Shown here: piece after piece, positions 34,254 through 43,706 of the stretch | How positions within the stretch are numbered: position 1 is the stretch's first letter | Layout of the letters: each line of letters starts with the position of its first letter | NCBI GenBank assembly: GCA_045616685.1 | Contig: JAZLHF010000017.1 | Location: forward strand, 1-60,216 | Length of the DNA: 60,216 bases | From: UBA1764 sp045616685 | Lineage (GTDB): Bacteria > Bacillota > Clostridia > Peptostreptococcales > Anaerovoracaceae | Direction: 5' to 3' | Program-made: the position numbers and the translations under genes | Notes under the pieces: model-generated | What the model saw: the letters and a program-made list of their open reading frames with translations, nothing else | Database searches by the model: none | Told to the model about the DNA's origin: nothing

Positions 34254-34292
34254 AAAAAAGGTAGTAGACTTTCTATCAAAATCTACTACCTT
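34254..34292 (-). terminator. Terminator of tRNA-Lys
   Basis: AAGGTAGTAGA (34258-34268) and TCTACTACCTT (34282-34292) form a perfect 11-bp stem. Read on the minus strand it is followed by a T-run (34254-34257 and beyond) and lies just after the tRNA 3' end. Confidence 0.85.
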
Positions 34293-34295
34293 ATT

Positions 34296-34371
34296 TGGTG
34301 GGCCATCAGGGACTCGAACCCTGGGCACCCTGATTAAGACTCAGGTGCTCTACCAACTGAGCTAATGGCCC
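34296..34371 (-). tRNA. tRNA-Lys (anticodon CTT)
   Basis: On the minus strand the 76 nt fold as a standard cloverleaf: acceptor GGGCCAT/ATGGCCC, D arm TAGCTCAGTTGGTAGAGC, anticodon arm CCTGA-GTCTTAA-TCAGG with anticodon CTT, a variable region, T arm with GGTTCGAGTCC, and an encoded CCA at the 3' end (34296-34298). It is a single-gene unit with its own promoter and terminator and is the only tRNA in the window. Confidence 0.97.
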
Positions 34372-34391
34372 GTACTTAACGTGCAATAAGA

Positions 34392-34420
34392 ATAATAGCA
34401 AACAAAGGCTGAAAAGTCAA
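34392..34420 (-). promoter_or_regulatory. Promoter of tRNA-Lys
   Basis: On the minus strand TTGACT (34415-34420), a 17-bp spacer and TATTAT (34392-34397) precede the tRNA by about 20 nt. Confidence 0.8.
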
Positions 34421-34462
34421 CACTTTTGCCCAAAAAGAGGCCCAGTTTTTTATGCAGTTTTA

Positions 34463-34491
34463 TTGCCTATCTTTTTTTAATACTATATAAT
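34463..34491 (+). promoter_or_regulatory. Promoter of the 34533-41204 gene run
   Basis: TTGCCT (34463-34468), a 17-bp spacer and a perfect TATAAT (34486-34491), about 41 nt before the start codon of the next gene. It is divergent from the tRNA promoter. Confidence 0.75.
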
Positions 34492-34532
34492 GTATATAAG
34501 TATGACTATGTCCTAAAAGGAGATAACTTTTT

Positions 34533-36437
34533 ATGAAATTTGACGATACAAGAGCTGGTAACGATACTGAATTTTCTTGGAACACTATAGACTTTCCAAA
34601 GCCAAGAAAAATACAGGATATCGAAATGGATTGGTCAGGCTCTGGCAGAAAACGCGAGACGACATTCATGACACCTGACGCAAGTGAAGGCTTCGTTCCA
34701 AAGGCAGGCAAGACAGAAGAATCAAAGCCAGAACCACAGCCACAGGCACAGCAGCCTCAATATACAGCCCCAACTCAGCAGTTCGGATGGACAATGCCAA
34801 GCAGTGCATGGACTATGCCAGCACAGCAGCAAGTGGTTGTTCCACAGCCGTACAATGTTGTGATGCCACAGCCTTTATATGTAACTCAACCGGTTCCAGT
34901 TGTTCAACCGGTAATTCAGCCTGGCATACAAGCTGCATATCCGACAATGGCAACTATGCCAACATTCCAGCAGCCTGCACAAACAACCGATGTATATAAC
35001 TGGCTCGACAAAGAACTTAAAGATAATCAGTCCTCCAAAGTCGATCCTTCTCAGGAGCAGTTCTTCACATTCATGAAGAAGAACGAAGACTTCCAGAAAC
35101 TTTTAGATGAAGAATACTCAAGATATAAAAAGAAATATGATACAAATGCAACTTCACTTCAGCTTCAAGTACAAGAAGCATTGAGGAAACAATCCAAAGA
35201 GATTGAAGAAGAAGTTGAAAAAGAAATTAAACCCGCACTCGACAAGACTGCGATTTACACTCCAAAGGCAGAACACGCTTTCCCACAGAAGGCAACAAAT
35301 TCTACACTTTTTAAGAGCGAGCCTGTAACAGACTTTGATAAGATGATTATGGAAGGCACTCAGAGCTCTGAAGAAGTTGGAGATGCAACGCTTGCAATCT
35401 CAAATGAACAGCTTAAGAAAGAAATCGACGAAGTTGCTCAGAAGGTTGAAGCTGCATATACACAACCACAGATTAAAATTCCATTTGGAGATACAAAGTT
35501 CGACAACGAACTTGTATTCGATGAAACTCCAAGCAAGGATCCTGCTTCAATCTTTAATTTCAAACAGTACGATGAAAACAAGCGTCAGAAAGACCTCGAA
35601 CAGATGGCCGCAGCACGTGAAGCATTCTTTACACCACAGCCTAAAGAAGATTTAGACAAGACAAGTGATGTTGAAATCAAGAATATCTTTGACCAGTGGG
35701 ATCAAGAATATAAAGAAAGCAAAGAAAAGAAGAATAAGAAAAGGAAGAAGGGTGGATTTAGCAGATTCCTTCTTATCCTCTTACTCTTAATCGCAATATT
35801 CGTTGGCGCAGACTTTGCTGCAATTACGTTCTCTCCAGAAAATCAAATCGGAGAATTTTTCTTCGGAGTTAATGATAAAGTAGAAGACGTATATAACCTC
35901 GTTCTTGAAAAGATTCGCGGTGGCGAAAGAGGGTCACAAGGCGATGAACAGCAGACACTTCAAGAGGCAACTGTTAACAGTGTAAACTCTAACATTCAAA
36001 AGATTACTTTTGATGTTGACGGTTCAAAGTACAGCGAGCAGGGTACATATGGTTTCCCTAACCTCGGAGCAACAGCAATTGTTGACGACGAACAGCTCAT
36101 CGCAGATGTAAGCAAAGTTCTTGTTCAATACAATTGCGCATGGATTGATCATGTAAACTCCGGAGAAGATAATTCTTGCTTTGACTTCTTAACAGCAGAT
36201 GGACAGGCAATTAAAGCAGCAACAAACTACGCTGGTGTTGGAAAAGTTACAGAAACATTTAAAAAATTAAATATCGGTGAAGTTCGTAAAGATGCAGATA
36301 GCGTTTACGTATTTGCAGACGAGTTGATTTCAGTAAAGCAAGGGAACGAACTTACTGAAGTCCCAAGTAGAGTAATCTACCGTATGGAAAACGTAGACAA
36401 TGACTATAAGATTGCAGAATACGTAACTTATAACTAA
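34533..36437 (+). CDS. Pro/Gln-rich single-pass membrane protein, unknown function
   Basis: Not recognised. The 634-residue protein has a low-complexity Pro/Gln/Val-rich stretch (about 70-150), a helical charged region (about 165-400), a strongly basic KKNKKRKKGG patch followed by one transmembrane helix (about 412-430), and a C-terminal extracytoplasmic domain of about 200 residues that could be NTF2-like (it ends VPSRVIYRMENVDNDYKIAEY). The long cytoplasmic disordered segment suggests a scaffold or adaptor. AGGAG sits 10 nt before the ATG. The gene is followed closely by a UPF0182 gene. Confidence 0.75.
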   Translation: MKFDDTRAGNDTEFSWNTIDFPKPRKIQDIEMDWSGSGRKRETTFMTPDASEGFVPKAGKTEESKPEPQPQAQQPQYTAPTQQFGWTMPSSAWTMPAQQQVVVPQPYNVVMPQPLYVTQPVPVVQPVIQPGIQAAYPTMATMPTFQQPAQTTDVYNWLDKELKDNQSSKVDPSQEQFFTFMKKNEDFQKLLDEEYSRYKKKYDTNATSLQLQVQEALRKQSKEIEEEVEKEIKPALDKTAIYTPKAEHAFPQKATNSTLFKSEPVTDFDKMIMEGTQSSEEVGDATLAISNEQLKKEIDEVAQKVEAAYTQPQIKIPFGDTKFDNELVFDETPSKDPASIFNFKQYDENKRQKDLEQMAAAREAFFTPQPKEDLDKTSDVEIKNIFDQWDQEYKESKEKKNKKRKKGGFSRFLLILLLLIAIFVGADFAAITFSPENQIGEFFFGVNDKVEDVYNLVLEKIRGGERGSQGDEQQTLQEATVNSVNSNIQKITFDVDGSKYSEQGTYGFPNLGATAIVDDEQLIADVSKVLVQYNCAWIDHVNSGEDNSCFDFLTADGQAIKAATNYAGVGKVTETFKKLNIGEVRKDADSVYVFADELISVKQGNELTEVPSRVIYRMENVDNDYKIAEYVTYN

Positions 36438-36451
36438 AGGGGACAAATGAA

Positions 36452-39322
36452 ATGAGAAAAACAGGCAATGGTAAAAAGGGTGTTGCAATAACAGTTGCAA
36501 TTATCCTTGTTGCTATTGGATGCGGCGTAGCCCTTACCGGCTTTATCACAGATTGGATGTGGTTTAAAGAGGTTGGCTACGTTTCTGTATTTTTTACAGA
36601 AATAGCAACAAAATTAGAATATGGAATTCCGGCGTTTATTATTACCGGAGCTCTCGCACTCGGATTCTTATCACTTCTTAAAAGGAACTTTCTTAAGAAG
36701 AATGAATTCACTATTAAAGACGATAAACAAAAGCGCCTTCGCATTGTGATGTGGCTTATCTCCGGAGTCTTCGCACTTTTGGTATCAAGTTCGCTTATCA
36801 GCGAGTTATGGTTCGAGATACTTAAGTTCTTCAATGCGAGCGATTTTAATTTAGCAGATCCACTCTTTAACAAAGACATCGGCTTTTACATCTTCCAGTT
36901 AGAGTTTTTAGAAGACCTTTCAGGCTTTGCTATTAGATTTGCAATTTTATTATTAGCGCTTACAGTTGTCTATTACTTAATCTTGCTTAGCTATTCAAAT
37001 ACTAAGCAGCATATTAACCAGGAAAGCAACGACGATGTGGATTTTGAATACGATGATGTGACAAATGGCATTATCGAAAATCCAAAAATGTTTAACTTCG
37101 ATCCACAGAAATTAAAAGAAAAATTTAACGGTGCTAATCCTGGCGGAGGAGATTTCAAGGCTAAGCTTCATGCACTGCTTGGCGTAGCCTCCGGCGAAAT
37201 TATTGTACTTGGAGTTTTATTCTTCGTCGCAATCGCTGTTCGTTTCCATTTACTGCAATTCGATTTGCTCTATGGAGGAACAGGCGTTGCATATGGCGCA
37301 GGCTACACGGACATCACCATAACGCTTACGATTTATCGCATTATTCAGATATGTTCACTTATTGCCGCAGCCATGCTTATTGTAGCTATTAAGCGTCACA
37401 AAGTGCTGATTGGTATAATCTTTCCAGCAATAATTGTGATTATGATTGTCGCTCAGGGTCCACTTGCAGGGCTTGTTCAAAACCTCGTAGTAAGCCCTGA
37501 TGAAATTAATAAAGAACGTGAATATATCGGATACAACATCGATTACACAAGAAGTGCGTACGATTTGGCCGATATTACTGTAAAAGACTTTGCTCCGGAA
37601 AACAATCTTGATAAAGTTGATGTACTGAACAACATGGAGACATTCTCTAACATCAGAATCAACGACTTCGAACCAGCAGAGCAGTTTTACAATCAAACTC
37701 AGTCAATTCGTTCTTACTATACTTTTAACGACGTAGATGTTGACCGTTACAATGTTAACGGTGAATATACACAGGTTTTCCTCTCTGCTCGTGAAATCGA
37801 TCAAAGCAAAGTGGAAGACAGCTGGCTTATCCGTCACCTTAAATACACTCATGGCTATGGAATCACATTAAGCCGTGTTGATAAGGTAACAAGCAGCGGT
37901 CAGCCAGACATGCTTATTGATAGCATTCCTCCAGTTTCAGAAGTTCCTGAAATTCAGATTACTCGTCCAGAGATTTACTACGGCGAATCAACTGACGAAT
38001 ATGTAATCGTTGGGACAGACGAACAAGAATTTGATTATCCTTCCGGAGAATCAAACGTATATTGCACATATGAAGGTGACGGAGGAATCCCTCTCACATT
38101 CATGAGAAAACTTCTCTTTGCAATTCGCGAAGGAAGTTTGAAAATGCTTGTTTCGGGCAATATAAATAGTGATTCAAGAATCATGATTTATAGAGACGTA
38201 ATGACAAGAGCTCAGAAGATTGCACCATTCCTTTTCTATGATGGTGAACCTTACATGGTTATTAATGATGAAGGAAGACTCTTCTGGATTTTAGATGCAT
38301 ATACAAGTTCAGAATACTATCCATATAGTGAACCTTATCAAGAAGGAAGCGATGTAAACTATATTAGAAACTCTGTGAAAATTGTCGTTGATGCATATAA
38401 CGGAGACATTGATTTCTACATTGTTGATAATAGCGACCCTATCGCATTAACCCTTGCGAAGATTTATCCAGCTCTCTTCAAGAGCCTTGACCAAATGCCA
38501 GAAGATTTGCAGAAACATTTGCAATATCCAAATGCATTATTTAACATACAGGCAGCTGTCTATATGAAGTATCATATGACAGATGAAGAAGTTTTCTATC
38601 AGAGTGAAGACCTTTGGGCAATTGCTAACGAGTACTATGGACAGAGCGAAACTTTATTAAATCCAATCAACTTCATAATGAAGTTGCCAGGAGAAAATAA
38701 GGCAGAATTCATCGGTGCTATTCCGTATACGCCAAGTGGAAAGTCAAATATGACAGGTATCCTGATTGCAAGATCAGACGGCAGTGATTATGGCGAACTT
38801 GTTTTATATAGACTGCCAAAAGACAGAATCATTTACGGCCCAGCTCAGATTGAGGCACAGATTAATCAAGATGCCGAGATTTCAAAAGAGTTCTCACTGT
38901 GGAACAACAGCGGTGCTACCTATAGTCGTGGTAACCTGTTTGTATTCCCAGTTGAAAATTCTCTAATCTACGCTGAACCAATTTATATGGAAAGTAGTTC
39001 ATCCAGCTTGCCAGAAGTAAAGAGAGTTGTTATGTACTATGGCGATCAAGTTGCTTATGAAAGCACTCTTGCTGAATGCCTTGATACTCTCTTTGGTGAA
39101 GGTGCCGGAGCACCACTTTTAACGAGTAATCCGATTGAAACAGGAAAAGAAATGGCAGCAGCCATTGAAAACGGAGAAGTTGTTCCACCAGAAGATAAAC
39201 CAGATGTTCCTGATGAACCAGTGACTCCGGACAGCCCTGACGATAAAGCTGAATTAAAGGAATTAATTAAACAAACCACAGACTTACTTAAGAAGTTGCA
39301 GGATTATTTAAATGATTTATAG
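36452..39322 (+). CDS. UPF0182 family membrane protein
   Basis: A 956-residue protein with about seven N-terminal transmembrane segments (up to about residue 340), including the family's DWMWFKEVGY motif, and a large extracytoplasmic domain with YYGESTDEYVIVGTDEQEFDYP. UPF0182 proteins are widespread in actinobacteria and firmicutes; their function is unknown. A Pro/Asp-rich linker and a short helical tail end the protein. The 3' end overlaps the glutamine synthetase gene by 11 nt. Confidence 0.9.
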   Translation: MRKTGNGKKGVAITVAIILVAIGCGVALTGFITDWMWFKEVGYVSVFFTEIATKLEYGIPAFIITGALALGFLSLLKRNFLKKNEFTIKDDKQKRLRIVMWLISGVFALLVSSSLISELWFEILKFFNASDFNLADPLFNKDIGFYIFQLEFLEDLSGFAIRFAILLLALTVVYYLILLSYSNTKQHINQESNDDVDFEYDDVTNGIIENPKMFNFDPQKLKEKFNGANPGGGDFKAKLHALLGVASGEIIVLGVLFFVAIAVRFHLLQFDLLYGGTGVAYGAGYTDITITLTIYRIIQICSLIAAAMLIVAIKRHKVLIGIIFPAIIVIMIVAQGPLAGLVQNLVVSPDEINKEREYIGYNIDYTRSAYDLADITVKDFAPENNLDKVDVLNNMETFSNIRINDFEPAEQFYNQTQSIRSYYTFNDVDVDRYNVNGEYTQVFLSAREIDQSKVEDSWLIRHLKYTHGYGITLSRVDKVTSSGQPDMLIDSIPPVSEVPEIQITRPEIYYGESTDEYVIVGTDEQEFDYPSGESNVYCTYEGDGGIPLTFMRKLLFAIREGSLKMLVSGNINSDSRIMIYRDVMTRAQKIAPFLFYDGEPYMVINDEGRLFWILDAYTSSEYYPYSEPYQEGSDVNYIRNSVKIVVDAYNGDIDFYIVDNSDPIALTLAKIYPALFKSLDQMPEDLQKHLQYPNALFNIQAAVYMKYHMTDEEVFYQSEDLWAIANEYYGQSETLLNPINFIMKLPGENKAEFIGAIPYTPSGKSNMTGILIARSDGSDYGELVLYRLPKDRIIYGPAQIEAQINQDAEISKEFSLWNNSGATYSRGNLFVFPVENSLIYAEPIYMESSSSSLPEVKRVVMYYGDQVAYESTLAECLDTLFGEGAGAPLLTSNPIETGKEMAAAIENGEVVPPEDKPDVPDEPVTPDSPDDKAELKELIKQTTDLLKKLQDYLNDL

Positions 39323-41204
39323 AATTGAAAAAGAAAAACACAACAAGAAAGATATCGAAAAGATTTTAGAAGAACATCCAGAGATTAAATTTGTTTCACT
39401 GGTTGCTCTTGATATCTTTGGAAATGACACGGATGAAAAGATTCCAGTAGCCGAAATGATGAAAGACTTTGATAGCTTCATGGCTCGCGGTGCACAGACT
39501 GATGGTTCGTCCGTACTTCTTCCAAAGATTGCAGATATCTCGAACGGACGTGTAGATATTATTCCTGATAAGGACTGCATCTGGTATATCGATTATAACA
39601 ATAATAATGTTGATCCTAAGACCGGAATCCCAACAGGAACAATTAGAATCCCTGCATATCTAATCCATAACGAAAACGAAGAAATCGGAAGCCGCACAAT
39701 TCTTCGCGATGCACTTAATAAATTCAAAAAAGAATTTATCGAAGTAATTCGCGCGAACCCATATGTGCTCGATTATCTTCCTATTAATAGTGCAGATGAT
39801 ATTGAAGAAGTTGTTCTTACTGCAGCAACCGAAATGGAGTTTTATGTAATGACTCCACATGAAGTTGCAGACAAAGAAAGACTTCACGCTTCTCAGCAGA
39901 TGAAAGAGCAGTATTGGAAGCGCACAATCGGTCCTGTTCGTACAGCTTTGGAAAGAACTATCATTAGACTTCAGAACGCAGGCCTTGAAGTTGAGATGGG
40001 GCACAAAGAAGTTGGCGGCGTTAACCCCGAGCTCGGTGCTCAGGGCTTAACTCACATTATGGAGCAGCTTGAAATCGACTGGAAGTATGACAACCCAATG
40101 CAGGCTGCCGATAACGATTACGAAGTTAGAAACTTAATTAAAGATACATTTAGAAATAATGGACTTGATGTTACATTTCTTGCAAAACCAGTTCAGGGCG
40201 TAGCAGGTTCAGGTAAGCATACACACTTTGGCGTTGTTGCAAAATTAAAAGACGGAAGCAAAGTAAATCTTTTCAGCGCACTTAATAAAGATAAAGACTA
40301 TATGTCACCAATCGGATATGGTGCACTTATGGGAATCTTAAAGAATTATGAAATGATTGAACCGTTTGTTAGCACAACGAACAATGCATTCCAAAGACTT
40401 AAACCAGGATACGAAGCCCCAATTTGTACAGTAACATCACTTGGACATAGCGTTGATAAGCCAAGCAGAAATAGAACAGTTCTTGCAGGACTTATTCGTG
40501 ATGTAAACAATCCAATGGCTACAAGATTTGAACTTAGATCTCCAAACCCAATGAGCAACACTTATCTTGTTCTTGCATCAGGCTATCTTGCCATTCTCGA
40601 TGGAATTAAGAAGACGCTTGAAGCAAAGAAGAGCCCAGCAGATTGTGAGAAATCTATTTCAAAAAAATACGGCGCAAAAGATTTTTATCTTGATACCAAC
40701 AGAGTTTATCGCGTAGAAAACGATATCTTCGCGGACTATACTCCAGAAGAAAGAGAAAAGTTATTCGGAAGAAGCCCTGCAACAGTTTGGGAAGCACTAA
40801 AACTCTTTGACGAAAACCCAGAAAAGACAAAGCTTCTTCTTGAAGATGGTGTCATGGATGAAAGAGATCTCGAAAGCTTTAAGGCGGCTTGCATCAGGCT
40901 TTGGTCCGCAGAAGTTGTTGAAAGAATCGTTCCAAACATGCGCGAGACTTGTCACAATTCGTATCAGCTCCACTACATTGAAGATGGCTCAACAGATGTT
41001 GATGAGCTTAGATGGAGAAAGATTGATAAGCTTAGAAGATCCATCGCCCAAGACAGTGCACGCAAGAAGTGCTTACTTACAAAATTAGAAGTAGCATTTA
41101 ATGATAAAGATTATGAACTCGCATCAAAGCTTGAACTCGAAGCAATCGATAAAGTTCTCGAGCTCGAGGCAATGTACCAGGAATACAAACGCAATTTATT
41201 CTAA
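39312..41204 (+). CDS. Glutamine synthetase family protein, long divergent type
   Basis: The fold of glutamine synthetase is recognisable: N-terminal beta-grasp with GAQTDGSSVLLP, the glutamate/metal motif TEMEFYV near residue 175, GAQGLTHIMEQLEI, the ATP/glutamate motif GVAGSGKHTHFGV near 300, and NPMATRFELRSPNP with an arginine in the active site. At 630 residues it is longer than GlnA (about 440) and has an extra helical C-terminal region (about 520-630) of alternating charged residues. Whether it makes glutamine or ligates another amine cannot be told. It shares an operon with UPF0182 and a Sir2 gene. Confidence 0.88.
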   Translation: MIYRIEKEKHNKKDIEKILEEHPEIKFVSLVALDIFGNDTDEKIPVAEMMKDFDSFMARGAQTDGSSVLLPKIADISNGRVDIIPDKDCIWYIDYNNNNVDPKTGIPTGTIRIPAYLIHNENEEIGSRTILRDALNKFKKEFIEVIRANPYVLDYLPINSADDIEEVVLTAATEMEFYVMTPHEVADKERLHASQQMKEQYWKRTIGPVRTALERTIIRLQNAGLEVEMGHKEVGGVNPELGAQGLTHIMEQLEIDWKYDNPMQAADNDYEVRNLIKDTFRNNGLDVTFLAKPVQGVAGSGKHTHFGVVAKLKDGSKVNLFSALNKDKDYMSPIGYGALMGILKNYEMIEPFVSTTNNAFQRLKPGYEAPICTVTSLGHSVDKPSRNRTVLAGLIRDVNNPMATRFELRSPNPMSNTYLVLASGYLAILDGIKKTLEAKKSPADCEKSISKKYGAKDFYLDTNRVYRVENDIFADYTPEEREKLFGRSPATVWEALKLFDENPEKTKLLLEDGVMDERDLESFKAACIRLWSAEVVERIVPNMRETCHNSYQLHYIEDGSTDVDELRWRKIDKLRRSIAQDSARKKCLLTKLEVAFNDKDYELASKLELEAIDKVLELEAMYQEYKRNLF

Positions 41205-41210
41205 GTTGAT

Positions 41211-41960
41211 ATGTACGAAGATTTAAAACAAGCAATTGATAAAGCAAAGAAAATAGTTTTCTTTGGTGGCGCTGGTGTTTCAACTGAATCTGGTATTCCA
41301 GACTTCAGATCCGAGAATGGACTTTACAACGCTCAGACAAACTACGGCCACAGTCCCGAAGAAATGCTTTCAATAGATTTTTTCAGTAGACACACAGAAA
41401 CATTCTTTGATTATTATAAGAAGAATTTAATTGCAACAGATGCAAAACCAAATAGAGCGCATCTTGCTTTAGCAAAGCTCGAGAAGATGGGAAAGCTCAC
41501 GGCTGTTGTTACACAAAACATTGATGGCCTTCATCAAAAGGCTGGCAGTGTAAATGTTCAAGAACTTCACGGCAGCGTTCAACGTAACACATGCACAGGT
41601 TGCCACACACATTACGATTTAGATTTTATTTTAGATGAAACGAATTGTAAGAATGGCGTGCCAATCTGTCCACATTGCGGCAGCATCATCAAACCAGATG
41701 TTGTTCTTTACGGAGAATGCCTCGATGAAGCGACAATTAATTGCAGCGTTCGCGCAATTTCTGAATGTGACATGCTGATTATTGGTGGAACATCTCTTGT
41801 TGTTTACCCAGCAGCAGGCTTCGTAAACTACTTTGACCGCAGCCAAGGCGGCCACAAACTCGTAATTATCAATAAGTCACCAACAGCGCAAGACCGTTGG
41901 GCCGATTTACATTATAACGAGGCCATCGGTGAGGTCCTTGGCGAAGTAGTAGGGGTATAG
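41211..41960 (+). CDS. cobB: NAD-dependent protein deacylase, Sir2 family
   Basis: Sirtuin that removes acyl groups from lysine, using NAD. Clear motifs: FFGGAGVSTESGIPDFRSENGLY, TQNIDGLHQKAG, the catalytic His in ELHGSV, and a zinc ribbon with two Cys pairs (CTGC near residue 127 and CPHCG near 150). The 249 residues form a minimal sirtuin. The residues that mark desuccinylases (Tyr/Arg in the loop) are not evident. It follows the synthetase gene by 6 nt. Confidence 0.93.
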   Translation: MYEDLKQAIDKAKKIVFFGGAGVSTESGIPDFRSENGLYNAQTNYGHSPEEMLSIDFFSRHTETFFDYYKKNLIATDAKPNRAHLALAKLEKMGKLTAVVTQNIDGLHQKAGSVNVQELHGSVQRNTCTGCHTHYDLDFILDETNCKNGVPICPHCGSIIKPDVVLYGECLDEATINCSVRAISECDMLIIGGTSLVVYPAAGFVNYFDRSQGGHKLVIINKSPTAQDRWADLHYNEAIGEVLGEVVGV

Positions 41961-41980
41961 ATTGTTAAAAAACTAATTAT

Positions 41981-42009
41981 TTGAAATTATACCTACCGTA
42001 CTATATAAT
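41981..42009 (+). promoter_or_regulatory. Promoter of thlA
   Basis: TTGAAA (41981-41986), a 17-bp spacer and TATAAT (42004-42009) lie about 65 nt before the thiolase ATG, which has its own AGGAGG (42062-42067). The AT-rich leader shows no strong hairpin. Confidence 0.75.
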
Positions 42010-42074
42010 TGAAGATACGTTAGTGATAAATTATATGCTATATAAATTTTAACTTAATTCTAGGAGGATTAATT

Positions 42075-43259
42075 ATGAAAGAAGTCGTAATCGTATCCGC
42101 AGCAAGAACAGCTATGGGTTCTTTTGGTGGATCATTAAAGGACGTACCTACAAGAACACTTGGTGCAACTGTTATTAAGGCTGCTATTGAAAGAGCAGGA
42201 ATTAAGCCAGAACAGGTTGAGGAAGTTATCATGGGTTGCGTTCTTCAGGGTGGACTTGGACAGAATGTATCACGTCAGATGGCACTTGATGCAGGGCTTC
42301 CAGCAGAAGTTCCTGCATTTACAATTAATAAAGTTTGCGGCTCGGGACTTAGAGCAGTAGCACTTGCAGCACAGATGATTAAAGCTGGCGATGCAGATAT
42401 CGTTGTAGCAGGTGGTGCTGAAAATATCAGCGCAACAGCTTATGCATTCCCAAAAGCTCGTTATGGAACAAGAATGGGCAACACACAACTTATTGATATG
42501 ATGGTAAATGATGGTCTTTGGGACGCATTTAACGGATATCACATGGGTATGACAGCAGAAAACGTAAATGAACAGTGGGGAATCACCCGTGAAGAGCAAG
42601 ATGAATTCGCATTCATTTCACAGCAGAGAGCAAGCGCAGCTCAGAAGGCAGGCAAGTTCAAGGACGAAATCGTTCCAGTAGTTATTAAGACAAAGAAGGG
42701 CGATGTCGTATTCGATCAGGACGAGTTTATTAAGCACGATGCAGAACTCGAAAAGATGGCTAAACTTAAACCATCTTTCAAGAAAGACGGCGGCAGCGTA
42801 ACAGCAGCTAACGCTTCTGGTATTAATGATGCCGGAGCAGCTGTAGTCGTAATGAGCGCTGATAAGGCAGCAGAACTTGGTCTTAAACCACTCGCAAAGA
42901 TTGTAAGCTATGCATCAGCAGGCGTTGACCCATCAATCATGGGCGTTGGACCAGTTCCTTCAACAAAGAAGGCTCTTGCAAAAGCTGGCCTTGAAATTAA
43001 GGACATCGACCTTGTAGAAGCTAACGAAGCATTCGCTGCTCAGTCACTCGCAGTTAGAAAGGACCTCGGTCTTGATCCAGAAAAGACTAACGTAAACGGC
43101 GGTGCAATTGCGCTTGGTCACCCAATCGGAGCACCCGGTTGCCGTATCCTTATCACACTTCTTTACGAAATGCAGAGAAGACCAGAAGTTAAGACAGGTC
43201 TTGCTACACTTTGTATCGGCGGCGGCATGGGAACAGCACTTATTGTTGAAAAATGCTAA
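42075..43259 (+). CDS. thlA: Acetyl-CoA C-acetyltransferase (thiolase)
   Basis: Thiolase condenses two acetyl-CoA to acetoacetyl-CoA, the first step of butyrate formation in Clostridia. The nucleophilic cysteine in NKVCGSGLRAV (about residue 88), the His in GGAIALGHPIGAPGCR and the second Cys in TLCIGGGMGTAL are intact. Length 394 is normal. It stands alone between its own promoter and a strong terminator; other butyrate genes are not in the window. High, regular codon use suggests strong expression. Confidence 0.95.
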   Translation: MKEVVIVSAARTAMGSFGGSLKDVPTRTLGATVIKAAIERAGIKPEQVEEVIMGCVLQGGLGQNVSRQMALDAGLPAEVPAFTINKVCGSGLRAVALAAQMIKAGDADIVVAGGAENISATAYAFPKARYGTRMGNTQLIDMMVNDGLWDAFNGYHMGMTAENVNEQWGITREEQDEFAFISQQRASAAQKAGKFKDEIVPVVIKTKKGDVVFDQDEFIKHDAELEKMAKLKPSFKKDGGSVTAANASGINDAGAAVVVMSADKAAELGLKPLAKIVSYASAGVDPSIMGVGPVPSTKKALAKAGLEIKDIDLVEANEAFAAQSLAVRKDLGLDPEKTNVNGGAIALGHPIGAPGCRILITLLYEMQRRPEVKTGLATLCIGGGMGTALIVEKC

Positions 43260-43287
43260 TTGCTTGGTAGCTTTAAACTAGAATAGT

Positions 43288-43327
43288 AAAAAATACCTCT
43301 TAGTTAGCAATAACTAGAGGTATTTTT
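43288..43327 (+). terminator. Terminator after thlA
   Basis: AAAATACCTC and TAGTTA on the left (with one bulged T) pair with TAACTA and GAGGTATTTT on the right around GCAA. It marks the end of the conserved region; accessory DNA follows. Confidence 0.85.
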
Positions 43328-43435
43328 GTATGTGTAAGATATAGCTGGAAATTTATTGATATAAAAGAAGTGTATATTGATGAATCTGGCATATTAATAA
43401 CAATTGATATTGTTCCAGACTTAGAATATAATTAA
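43322..43435 (+). pseudogene. C-terminal remnant of an unknown gene
   Basis: A frame open at the left reads VRYSWKFIDIKEVYIDESG followed by ILITIDIVPDLEYN and a stop at 43433-43435. No start codon lies in frame after the thiolase terminator, so it is either a remnant of a gene cut off at this junction or chance. It is directly followed by another broken gene. Confidence 0.35.
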
Positions 43436-43453
43436 GCAAAAGAGAGGTACAAA

Positions 43454-43634
43454 ATGATTAAGTATATTTCTGCGGCAGAAGCCGCAAAAAAAATGGAATA
43501 TTTCAACTCGTAGAGTTAGTGTCCTTTTTTCTTCTTTAAGGATTGAAGGGGCACAAAAAGTTGGAAACTATTGGATTATTCCGGAAAGTGCAAACAAACC
43601 TAGAGAGGCAAGAATTAAGCATAGTACAAATTAG
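43454..43634 (+). pseudogene. Frameshifted HTH (excisionase-like) DNA-binding gene
   Basis: After GAGAGG and an ATG the frame reads MIKYISAAEAAKK, then an A8 run (43486-43493) shifts it to an early stop. Reading one base fewer in that run restores KKWNISTRRVSVLFSSLRIEG and AQKVGNYWIIPESANKPREARIK, the familiar small winged-helix/excisionase family seen beside accessory genes in Clostridia. One A too many in the run explains the break. A genuine pseudogene or an assembly error are both possible. Confidence 0.7.
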
Positions 43635-43706
43635 AAGTACTCTAAACAAGCGAAATAATCTTGAGTGCCTAACATATGTTGTGTGGACTGATAATCTTTA
43701 AAGAAA

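Noticed and set aside
36352..36549. Minus-strand ORF across the 34533/36452 gene junction
   Set aside because: It is antisense to both genes, has no ribosome site and only mirrors the transmembrane codons of the UPF0182 start.
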